Counted from the stretch's first letter, positions 1 to 4,556 are shown. The stretch is DNA of 8,291 bases from an uncultured Collinsella sp. (GCA_900556515.1 USPH01000046.1:1-8291), one strand, 5' to 3'. Notes: generated from the sequence alone by a model not told the origin. Numbers and translations are program-made.

Positions 1-29
1 CGGCAGCGTCAGATGTGTATAAGAGACAG
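1..29. other. Nextera sequencing adapter (artefact)
   Basis: Positions 11-29 are exactly the Tn5 mosaic end AGATGTGTATAAGAGACAG. Positions 1-10 are the tail of the Illumina Nextera Read 1 adapter. This is library sequence, not genome, and any reading frame entering it is artificial. Confidence 0.97.
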
Positions 30-244
30 ACATAGGTCGCGGTAATCCAAAAGCCGAGCGTCTTGCCGGTGAGCATGGACAGCGTCGTGGCAAAACAGGT
101 AAGCGCGGCGACGCCCAGGCCCGATGCGGTCTGGATACTCATGCCGAGGGCGAGCGTCGCGACGCCTGCTAAATACATCAGCATCCTGATGACGGTATGG
201 CACCAATCGATCTTCTCGCCATTCATAATGATGAGCGGTCGCAT
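30..244 (-). CDS. YczE/DUF6198-like integral membrane protein, 5' part only
   Basis: About 71 N-terminal residues of a membrane protein whose 3' part is missing because the contig enters adapter. After a short polar N-terminus, a hydrophobic segment (about residues 19-36) is followed by a small-residue loop with SGLGVAAL (41-48), a second hydrophobic stretch, then LTGKTLGFW (58-66). A first helix, a GLG turn and a TG..LG turn are the pattern of the YczE/YyaS/YitT-like family (DUF6198), whose biochemical role is largely unknown. I chose the ATG at 244 because of an AGGA site at 256-259; an in-frame ATG at 226 is possible. The long leader upstream carries a promoter, LacI-type operator, hairpin and motif A, all shared with the kdgK-eda operon, so the gene probably belongs to that regulon. 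A role in moving uronate or KDG would fit but is inference. The family call rests on a short fragment. Confidence 0.66.
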
Positions 245-280
245 GCTGCTACCCGTCCTTTCGGTTGTGAAGAAAAGGCT

Positions 281-414
281 GACCTGGGCCGGCAAAAGAG
301 GGTTATCGGAGGCACTGCTGTAAAAGCAGAAAAGCCGGCCCCATGGTCAGTCGTCTAGGAAATGTCTCGCTGTGCCGGAATGGGACTGAAGGGCCAACGA
401 GACGGGAGGAAAGC
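281..414 (-). promoter_or_regulatory. Putative structured leader RNA, motif A
   Basis: This is one of two copies in the window; the other is at 3086-3230. Stem S2 pairs 281-293 with 334-348 (GACC/GGTC and a GGGCCGGC/GCCGGCCC core). Hairpin S3 is 315-319/325-329 (CTGCT/AGCAG). Stem S1 pairs 364-369 (GTCTCG) with 398-403 (CGAGAC). Unpaired blocks kept identical in both copies (plus strand) are GGTTATCGGAGGCACTGCT at 301-319, CAGTCGT at 348-354, GCCGGAATGGGACT at 374-387 and GGAGGAA at 405-411. The stems differ in sequence between copies but still pair, which points to selection on structure. The minus strand is assigned because the element lies between a minus-strand promoter and the gene starting at 244. 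The strand itself is not proven, and I do not recognise the family. Confidence 0.6.
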
Positions 415-426
415 AAATGACAACGT

Positions 427-480
427 GTGGGCAATAAGATGCCAAGATGGTAGGGTGCGTCTTAGCATCCTATTGCCCAC
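427..480 (-). promoter_or_regulatory. Leader hairpin H1 with conserved 12-nt loop
   Basis: GTGGGCAATA (427-436) pairs perfectly with 471-480. The inner stem pairs 438-447 with 460-469, with one non-Watson-Crick position (443/464). The loop at 448-459 reads TGGTAGGGTGCG on the plus strand. The same loop (YGGTAGGGTGCR) closed by AAGA/TCTT recurs in H2 at 4367-4424, whose lower stem has a different sequence. It begins about 25 bases downstream of the expected transcript start of the minus-strand promoter at 511-537, so it should form in the 5' leader. There is no U tract, so it is not an ordinary terminator. Confidence 0.68.
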
Positions 481-486
481 GCTTAA

Positions 487-500
487 CGAAATCGGTTTCG
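487..500. promoter_or_regulatory. LacI-type operator O1
   Basis: CGAAATCGGTTTCG is an imperfect palindrome with a central CG, typical of LacI-family operators. The same word, on either strand, occurs at 614-627 and 4442-4455, with a near copy at 4429-4442. It lies 10 bases downstream of the -10 element of the minus-strand promoter, where bound repressor would block initiation or early elongation. The LacI-family regulator encoded at 4557-5579 is the obvious candidate binder. Confidence 0.66.
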
Positions 501-510
501 TTTGAGCCTT

Positions 511-537
511 AGTATACGCACGGGATTCTATTTGCAA
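511..537 (-). promoter_or_regulatory. Promoter for the YczE-like gene
   Basis: Read on the minus strand, TTGCAA (537-532) and TATACT (516-511) are separated by 15 bases. An identical pair with the same 15-base spacing lies in front of kdgK (4493-4467), which supports both. Transcription would start near 504 and run through operator O1, hairpin H1 and motif A into the gene at 244. The short spacer is unusual for a sigma-70 promoter; an alternative -35 shifted by one base gives 16. Confidence 0.58.
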
Positions 538-555
538 AGAGAAAAAATAATAAAA

Positions 556-571
556 AGGTGAACGTTCACCT
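556..571. promoter_or_regulatory. Perfect 16-bp palindrome, possible second operator
   Basis: AGGTGAACGTTCACCT is a perfect palindrome with a central CG, the usual form of a LacI-family site but different in sequence from the CGAAAYCGRTTTCG sites. It lies 18 bases upstream of the -35 element of the minus-strand promoter and about 165 bases upstream of the HIT gene. It may let another sugar regulator act on the YczE-like promoter. The binder is unknown. Confidence 0.45.
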
Positions 572-613
572 AATCGCAACAACTCGTTGGCGGTATCATG
601 GCAAAGACATGCT

Positions 614-627
614 CGAAACCGATTTCG
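614..627. promoter_or_regulatory. LacI-type operator O2
   Basis: CGAAACCGATTTCG is the exact reverse complement of O1. Its centre is 127 bp from that of O1, about 12 helical turns, with the minus-strand promoter (511-537) between them. A tetramer or paired dimers could therefore loop over the promoter. It could equally control the HIT gene starting at 736, for which I could not place a convincing promoter. Confidence 0.5.
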
Positions 628-735
628 CAACGGTTAGAGAGCGCATTGTGCGTTTGTCGTAGATTGCCGGGCAGCTTGGTCGCGCCCGCCGGTCGCATTG
701 CGGCGGACGCCTTCACCCAGATCGAAAGGATCACC

Positions 736-1170
736 ATGGAACAGCACACCGATTGCTCGTACTGCATGTGCGGGACCGACAACACGCTCGTCGATGCCTT
801 TGGCATCCCCATGCTCGACCTGCCCGCCAGCAAGCTTATCCTGTTTAAGGAGCAGAGCCACAAGGGTCGCGTAATCGTGGCCTCCAAGCAGCACGTCGAC
901 GACATCTCCTGTATGTCCGAGGAGGACGCCGCCGCCTTTATGGCCGATGTCCGCCACGTCGCGGCGGCGCTGCACAAGGCGTTCAACCCCGACAAGATTA
1001 ACTTTGGTGCTTACGGCGACACCATGCATCATTTGCACGTGCATATCGTCCCCAAGTACAAGGACGACCCGTTTGAGTTTGGCGATGTGTTTGCTATGAA
1101 CCCCGGTCGCGTCACGCTCGAGCCGGCCCAGTACGACGAAATTGCCCAGGCAATCATCGACAACCTGTAA
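736..1170 (+). CDS. HIT-family nucleotide hydrolase/transferase
   Basis: This 144-residue protein belongs to the histidine triad superfamily, small cytoplasmic enzymes that cleave nucleoside phosphoramidates or dinucleoside polyphosphates such as Ap4A. The triad is H99-L-H101-V-H103 followed by I-V-P-K; H101 is the expected nucleophile. The N-terminus has C7, C10 and C12, and H53 lies further on; a Cys pair with His ligands forms a zinc site in some HIT proteins, so one is possible. Length fits the family. The frame is open back to an ATG at 598, but I prefer 736 because GAAAGGA (724-730) sits five bases upstream and homology-like sequence begins there. The gene appears monocistronic, followed by a large palindrome. 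Its exact substrate cannot be told. Operator O2 lies about 110 bp upstream, so a link to the KDG regulon is possible but unproven. Confidence 0.9.
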   Translation: MEQHTDCSYCMCGTDNTLVDAFGIPMLDLPASKLILFKEQSHKGRVIVASKQHVDDISCMSEEDAAAFMADVRHVAAALHKAFNPDKINFGAYGDTMHHLHVHIVPKYKDDPFEFGDVFAMNPGRVTLEPAQYDEIAQAIIDNL

Positions 1171-1178
1171 AACCCCTT

Positions 1179-1268
1179 CGCCCCCTCATAAGTTGCGGTG
1201 GAATAGTTCCTGGTTTTGCTGCTGAAGGCCGTGAACAGGAACTATTCCACCGCAACTTATGGGGGGCG
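1179..1268. repeat. Long palindrome IR1 (CATAAGTTGCGGTG family)
   Basis: Arms 1179-1212 and 1236-1268 pair over about 33 bp around a 23-base loop (1213-1235). The left arm begins with a C run and CATAAGTTGCGGTG (1187-1200). It lies 9 bp after the HIT stop and has no T tract. The same 14-mer opens IR2 at 2033, on the other side of the GntR gene, while the stem tips differ. This looks like a dispersed intergenic palindrome family that may also stop or protect transcripts. Confidence 0.8.
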
Positions 1269-1271
1269 GCG

Positions 1272-1299
1272 TTGCGATAGTATTACGTGTTGGTATTTG
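1272..1299 (+). promoter_or_regulatory. Possible promoter of the GntR-family gene
   Basis: TTGCGA (1272-1277) and TATTTG (1294-1299) are 16 bases apart, with a TG one base before the -10 hexamer (extended -10 form). It begins just after IR1 and ends 28 bases before the start codon. Consensus match is modest, so this is a tentative call. Confidence 0.32.
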
Positions 1300-1327
1300 A
1301 CTAACCGAGGACTTATCCGAGGGCTTT

Positions 1328-2020
1328 ATGGAACAGCACCAGCATTATCAGAGCCTGCAAGACCAGGCATACAACGCATTGCGCTCCAAGATCATCTATG
1401 CCGAGCTCAAGCCCGGCACGCGCCTTTCGGCGATTGGCTTGGAAAAGGAGACGGGGATCGGGCGTACGCCCATCCGCGAGTCCTTTGTGCGCCTGCGCGA
1501 GCAAGAGCTGGTGGAAACGCGCCCCAAGAGCGGCACCTATGTCTCAAAAATTAGCATGGAACGTGCCGAGAACGCCTGCTTTTTGCGCGAGAAACTCGAG
1601 AGAAGCGTGCTGATCAAATGCTGCTCGGCCGCCACGCCCGAGCAAAAGCGCCAGCTTGAGCAGATTCTCACCGAGTCCGAGTCGCTCGACCACAGCGAGA
1701 TGCGTCGTTTCTTTGACCTGGACAACCTGTTTCACGAGACGTGTTTTGAGATTGCCGGTCGCCACATGCTGTGGGATTGGATGAAGAGCGTCAACACGCA
1801 TTTTGAGCGGTATAACTGGCTGCGTGCCGTGTCGCAGGATTTGGATTGGGAGCCCATTCGTCGGCAGCATCGCCGGATTCTCGAGGCCATTAAGGATGGC
1901 GACACCGATACGGCGAGTTATCTGGCGGAGACACACCTGCACCTAATGCCCGAGGAACAGGGTCCGGTTATCGCCCTACACCCCGATTACTTCGAGCTGC
2001 CCAAAGATTCGTCAATCTAA
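1328..2020 (+). CDS. GntR-family transcriptional regulator, FadR/FCD subfamily
   Basis: This 230-residue regulator has an N-terminal GntR winged helix (about 10-75), including the pattern PGTRLS...LEKETGIGRTPIRESFVRL and the wing KSGTYV (67-72). The C-terminal all-helical FCD ligand domain spans about 80-215. The usual FCD metal/ligand residues appear present: D132 and H136 in DNLFH, H181 and H203. FCD regulators commonly sense organic acids, including uronates and gluconate-like acids, so a role in sugar-acid metabolism would suit the nearby kdgK-eda operon, but the ligand cannot be read from sequence. The start is supported by GAGGG at 1319-1323. The gene stands alone between IR1 and IR2, and its transcript probably ends at the terminator at 2129-2202. 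Confidence 0.9.
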   Translation: MEQHQHYQSLQDQAYNALRSKIIYAELKPGTRLSAIGLEKETGIGRTPIRESFVRLREQELVETRPKSGTYVSKISMERAENACFLREKLERSVLIKCCSAATPEQKRQLEQILTESESLDHSEMRRFFDLDNLFHETCFEIAGRHMLWDWMKSVNTHFERYNWLRAVSQDLDWEPIRRQHRRILEAIKDGDTDTASYLAETHLHLMPEEQGPVIALHPDYFELPKDSSI

Positions 2021-2032
2021 TCTATCCCCCCC

Positions 2033-2100
2033 CATAAGTTGCGGTGAAATAGGGACTGTTTAGGCTGGTAAAACGCCTAAACAGTCCCTATTTCACCGCA
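2033..2100. repeat. Long palindrome IR2 (CATAAGTTGCGGTG family)
   Basis: A perfect 25-bp stem (2040-2064 with 2076-2100) surrounds an 11-base loop. The left arm opens with CATAAGTTGCGGTG (2033-2046), identical to IR1, but the outermost part of the right arm (2101-2110) no longer matches it. The inner stem (GGGACTGTTTAGG) differs from IR1, so the family keeps its ends and varies its tip. It starts just after the GntR stop codon. Confidence 0.8.
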
Positions 2101-2128
2101 GCTGCGTTGGGGCGTGACCGAGGCATAA

Positions 2129-2202
2129 AAATGCGGTGCCGTTTGGAGGAACAGACCGGAAGCAAGGGGTCGATTCCTCCAGACGGCACCGCATTTGTTT
2201 TT
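2129..2202 (+). terminator. Rho-independent terminator after the GntR gene
   Basis: The arms 2129-2151 and 2174-2196 pair over 23 bp with one G-U wobble. The 22-base loop contains a small GACC/GGTC pair. TTTGTTTTT (2194-2202) follows. The A run at the left end means it could also act on minus-strand transcripts coming from eda. Confidence 0.8.
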
Positions 2203-2240
2203 GCGCTCTGGACTATGTTGGGGCAAAGGTTCAGCCGAAG

Positions 2241-2342
2241 AAAAAGCGGCTCGGGGGCGTGTCGCTTCCGTCACGTTCTATCAGCATACAAGACGGTTTC
2301 GGTTCTTGTCCGTGACGGAAACGGCACGCTTCCGAGCCGCTT
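2241..2342 (-). terminator. Large hairpin, likely second terminator downstream of eda
   Basis: The outer stem AAGCGGCTCGG (2244-2254) pairs with 2332-2342; the inner stem CTTCCGTCACG (2265-2275) pairs with CGTGACGGAA (2311-2320); a further small stem CAAGA/TCTTG lies in the loop. On the minus strand the stem ends in a U run (complement of 2241-2245). It would catch read-through from the terminator at 2344-2375. Confidence 0.6.
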
Positions 2343-2343
2343 C

Positions 2344-2375
2344 AAAAAAGAGGGCGCGGTCTAGATCGCGCCCTT
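2344..2375 (-). terminator. Rho-independent terminator of the kdgK-eda operon
   Basis: AGGGCGCG (2351-2358) pairs with CGCGCCCT (2367-2374) around an 8-base loop. On the minus strand it is followed by UCUUUUUU (complement of 2344-2351). It sits about 20 bp after the eda stop codon, the normal position for an operon terminator. Confidence 0.9.
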
Positions 2376-2392
2376 CACGATAGAGAGCTGGA

Positions 2393-3034
2393 TTAGGCGC
2401 GGACCTTCTTGACGACGTCCATGGCCTCGCGAGCGATCTGCTCGACCTTGGAGAAGTCGCCGTCGACGAACAGGGCCGGCTTGACCATCCAGGTGCCACC
2501 GCAGGCGATGATGGCGGAGGAGCTCAGGTACTCCTCGACGTTTGCGGTGCTCACGCCGCCGGTGGGCTTAAAGCGGTGGCCGACAAACGGAGCGGCGAGG
2601 GCCTTGATGGTGTTGAGGCCGCCGTACTGGGCTGCCGGGAAGAACTTGGTGACCTTGAGACCCAGGTTGACGGCAGCGGTGACCTCGGAGGGGGTCACGG
2701 TGCCGGGCAGCACGGGCAGGTCGATGTCGATGCAGTGCTTGACGACGTCTTCGTTGTAGCCCGGGGAGACGATGAACTTGGCGCCGGCGGCACGGGCCTG
2801 CTCGACCTGCTCGACGGTCAGGACGGTGCCGGCACCAACGCACATCTCGGGCTCGGCCTCGGCCATGGCGGCGATGCACTCGGCGGCGCAAGCGGTGCGG
2901 AAGGTGACCTCGGCGGACTTCATGCCGGCGGCCATAAGGGCGTGAGCGAGCGGAGCGGCATCCTCGACCTTGTCGAGCACGACGACCGGCACGATGCCCA
3001 GGGACTCAAGCGTGGTGTAGAACTGATCGAACAT
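2393..3034 (-). CDS. eda: KDPG aldolase (2-dehydro-3-deoxy-phosphogluconate aldolase)
   Basis: A cytoplasmic class I aldolase of 213 residues, the usual length, that cleaves 2-keto-3-deoxy-6-phosphogluconate to pyruvate and glyceraldehyde 3-phosphate. The TIM-barrel landmarks are in order: IVPVVVLD (14-21), E42 and R46 in EVTFRT, VGAGTVL (66-72), FIVSPGYN (87-94), LPGTVTPSE (109-117), the Schiff-base lysine K130 in KFFPA, the phosphate-binding PTGGV (157-161) and ACGGTWM (177-183). Nothing needed for catalysis seems missing. The ATG at 3034 has a good AAGGAA site 5-7 bases upstream. It is the second gene after kdgK, 254 bp further on; the gap holds a hairpin and motif B, which may tune eda expression. 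Two terminators follow. Confidence 0.96.
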   Translation of the reverse strand: MFDQFYTTLESLGIVPVVVLDKVEDAAPLAHALMAAGMKSAEVTFRTACAAECIAAMAEAEPEMCVGAGTVLTVEQVEQARAAGAKFIVSPGYNEDVVKHCIDIDLPVLPGTVTPSEVTAAVNLGLKVTKFFPAAQYGGLNTIKALAAPFVGHRFKPTGGVSTANVEEYLSSSAIIACGGTWMVKPALFVDGDFSKVEQIAREAMDVVKKVRA

Positions 3035-3085
3035 GATGTTCCTTTCGATGTACGGCGCGCGAGTGCGCGTTATTGCTAAGAAGAT

Positions 3086-3230
3086 TGGCCATGAGCCGGT
3101 TCCGGATTGGTTATCGGAGGCACTGCTTGGGTCACAAGCAATTTCGGAACCGGCTACGAGGCCAGTCGTGAAGGAATGCCAGGCAGAGCCGGAATGGGAC
3201 TAAGTGGTTCTACCTGGCCGGAGGAATCGG
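3086..3230 (-). promoter_or_regulatory. Putative structured leader RNA, motif B (upstream of eda)
   Basis: Second copy of the element at 281-414. S2 is an 11-bp perfect stem (3094-3104 with 3145-3155) extended by TGGCC/GGCCA (3086-3090 with 3160-3164). S3 is GCTTG/CAAGC (3125-3129 with 3135-3139). S1 is GCCAGG/CCTGGC (3178-3183 with 3213-3218). GGTTATCGGAGGCACTGCT (3109-3127), CCAGTCGT and GCCGGAATGGGACT (3188-3201) match motif A. All three stems carry different sequences from motif A yet pair. It lies in the kdgK-eda gap, about 50 bases before the eda start. No known riboswitch class fits what I can see. Confidence 0.62.
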
Positions 3231-3233
3231 GGA

Positions 3234-3273
3234 GCGGGCTGCAGGGGTATGGGTATGGGAAACTGCAGCCCGC
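3234..3273 (-). terminator. Intercistronic hairpin after kdgK
   Basis: An 11-bp perfect stem (GCGGGCTGCAG, 3234-3244, with 3263-3273) around an 18-base loop that, on the minus strand, repeats CCCATA. It begins 16 bases after the kdgK stop. Without a U tract it is a poor intrinsic terminator; it more likely stabilises the upstream kdgK message or marks a processing point before motif B. No equivalent is attached to motif A. Confidence 0.45.
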
Positions 3274-3288
3274 GGAATGGGGAACGAA

Positions 3289-4323
3289 TTAACGGGCGAC
3301 GCGGGTACCGCCGTCGGCGGCGTTGGCCACGGCAGCGATCTCGTCGGCGGTCACCAGGTTGGAATCGCCCTTGATGGTGAGCTTGAGGATCGAGGCCGCG
3401 ATGGCGTAGTTGACGGCATCCTGCGGGTCGAAGTCGTTGATGAGGGCGTGGACGAGGCCGGCGTTGAAAGCGTCGCCGGCGGCAACGCCCTCGAGCACGT
3501 GCACGTCGTGAGCAGGGGAGAACCAGTGCTCGCCGCTCTCGGCGTCATGGAGCATGCCCATCCAGATGGAGCGCTCGACGCAGGAGATGTTGCGGACGAC
3601 CGAGGCGACCTTCTTGCAGCCGTACTCGGCGCAGATCTGACGGGCCATCTCGACGTAGGTGTCGCGCTCCTCGATGCCGTGGGCAAGGGAGCCGGAGACG
3701 CAGGTCATGCCGAGGCCGGCGGGTGCGTCCTCGTCGTTGGCGATGCAGATGTCGACGAGCGGCAGGAGCTCCTTCATGGTTGCCTGCGACTTCTCGGGCG
3801 ACCACATCTTGCCGCGGTAGTTAACGTCGCACACGGTGGTGATGCCCTTGGCGCGGCAAGCGGTGAGAGCATCCTTGCAGGCGGCGGCCATCTCGTCGGA
3901 GACAGCGGGCGTCACGCCAGAGAAGTAGAAGACGTCGATGCCCTTGAGGATCTCGTCCCAGTCAAAGACGTCGCGCTTGGCCATGTTGATTGCGGAGTAC
4001 TTGCGGTCGTAGACGCAGCCGTTGCCGCGCTGCGAGGCGCCTACCTCAAATACATAGGAGCCAAGACGGTCGCCCTGACGCACGACGCGCGTGGTGTCGA
4101 CGTCGTAGACCTTCAGCGAGCGCAGAGCGCACTCGCCCAGGCGGTTTGCCGGAACGACGGAAACGTAAGCGGCCTTGTCGCCCTGATAGGCCAGGGAAAG
4201 CGCGGTGTTGGCCTCGGCGCCGCCGTAGCGGACGTCGAACTCGGTGGCCTGCTCAATACGCAGGTGATCTTTGGGCGAGAGCCTCATCATGATCTCGCCG
4301 AAGGTAAGAACCGTTTTACCCAT
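3289..4323 (-). CDS. kdgK: 2-keto-3-deoxygluconate kinase (PfkB family)
   Basis: A 344-residue cytoplasmic sugar kinase that phosphorylates 2-keto-3-deoxygluconate with ATP to KDPG, the substrate of the next gene, eda. PfkB-family landmarks are the N-terminal LTFGEIMMRLSP (6-17), the substrate loop YGGAEANTALSLA (33-45), FSGVTPA (134-140), DVNYRGKMW (166-174, typical of KDG kinases) and the C-terminal signature VAAGDAFNAG (280-289) with D284 as catalytic base. As I recall it, the E. coli enzyme also has AAGD here. The ATG at 4323 is chosen for AAGGAG ten bases upstream; the frame stays open to a GTG at 4410, but that lies inside hairpin H2. It is the first gene of the operon, divergent from the LacI-type regulator. 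Specificity for KDG rather than another ketose is inferred mainly from the aldolase partner. Confidence 0.92.
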   Translation of the reverse strand: MGKTVLTFGEIMMRLSPKDHLRIEQATEFDVRYGGAEANTALSLAYQGDKAAYVSVVPANRLGECALRSLKVYDVDTTRVVRQGDRLGSYVFEVGASQRGNGCVYDRKYSAINMAKRDVFDWDEILKGIDVFYFSGVTPAVSDEMAAACKDALTACRAKGITTVCDVNYRGKMWSPEKSQATMKELLPLVDICIANDEDAPAGLGMTCVSGSLAHGIEERDTYVEMARQICAEYGCKKVASVVRNISCVERSIWMGMLHDAESGEHWFSPAHDVHVLEGVAAGDAFNAGLVHALINDFDPQDAVNYAIAASILKLTIKGDSNLVTADEIAAVANAADGGTRVAR

Positions 4324-4366
4324 AGTCGCGTAGCTCCTTCTTGTCTGTGCGTACACCTTTGATATG

Positions 4367-4424
4367 GCGTTGGCACGGAGGTGCCAAGACGGTAGGGTGC
4401 ATCTTTGCACCTCCGTGCCAACGC
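4367..4424 (-). promoter_or_regulatory. Leader hairpin H2 with conserved 12-nt loop
   Basis: An 18-bp perfect stem (4367-4384 with 4407-4424) is topped by one mismatch (4385/4406), then AAGA/TCTT and the loop CGGTAGGGTGCA (4390-4401). Loop and apical stem match H1 at 427-480, and the mismatch sits at the same place (G-U in H1, G-A in H2 on the minus strand). The lower stem differs. It would form in the kdgK 5' leader about 45 bases before the start codon. There is no U tract next to it. Confidence 0.72.
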
Positions 4425-4428
4425 TTTC

Positions 4429-4455
4429 CGAAATCGGTTTACGAAATCGGTTTCG
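4429..4455. promoter_or_regulatory. Tandem LacI-type operators O3 and O4
   Basis: O4 (4442-4455) is CGAAATCGGTTTCG, identical to O1. O3 (4429-4442) is CGAAATCGGTTTAC, a degenerate copy offset by 13 bp. O4 starts 11 bases downstream of the kdgK -10 element, so a bound repressor would block transcription. The sites are also just upstream of the LacI-type gene, so they may serve autoregulation. Confidence 0.7.
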
Positions 4456-4466
4456 TTTCAGCTTGT

Positions 4467-4493
4467 AGTATACTCACCTACAACGTTTTGCAA
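4467..4493 (-). promoter_or_regulatory. Promoter of the kdgK-eda operon
   Basis: On the minus strand TTGCAA (4493-4488) and TATACT (4472-4467) are 15 bases apart, exactly as in the YczE-like promoter at 511-537. Transcription would start near 4460, run into O4/O3 and hairpin H2, and reach kdgK at 4323. Confidence 0.62.
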
Positions 4494-4556
4494 CCGAGAT
4501 TTTTAAAAAATGCTTAAATGGCTAAGATTGCCGATAAATGGGAAACGAGGGGCGCT

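Noticed and set aside
9..206. 65-codon minus-strand open frame at the left end
   Set aside because: It is a shadow frame ending in adapter. The neighbouring frame gives a sensible membrane protein starting at 244.
281..414. Known riboswitch class for motifs A and B (cobalamin, THF, SAM, TPP, glycine)
   Set aside because: The consensus blocks of these classes, as I remember them, are not present in order on either strand; resemblance is limited to short words such as GGCACTG.
417..437. Six-codon plus-strand frame after GGAGGAA (MTTCGQ)
   Set aside because: It runs into hairpin H1, has no plus-strand promoter, and the equivalent place after motif B has no similar frame, so the GGAGGAA is better seen as part of the motif.
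598..735. N-terminal extension of the HIT protein from ATG 598
   Set aside because: No ribosome site at 598, the added residues look non-coding and cover operator O2, and the ATG at 736 has GAAAGGA upstream and fits the family start.
1179..2100. CRISPR array or tandem repeats
   Set aside because: Only two large palindromes about 850 bp apart with a gene between them; no regular repeat-spacer structure.
3289..4323. AAGD instead of GAGD in the kinase signature as a lost catalytic motif
   Set aside because: From memory AAGD is normal in KDG kinases such as that of E. coli, and the catalytic Asp is present.
3277..4362. 361-codon plus-strand open frame
   Set aside because: It is antisense to kdgK, with repetitive Gly/Val/Asp-rich content, no ribosome site and no recognisable domain; kdgK on the other strand has clear motifs.
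4324..4410. Extended kdgK start (GTG 4410)
   Set aside because: The extension lies in hairpin H2 and the leader. A shared TLPSWHL-like translation with locus 1 is explained by the conserved loop sequence, and AAGGAG supports ATG 4323.
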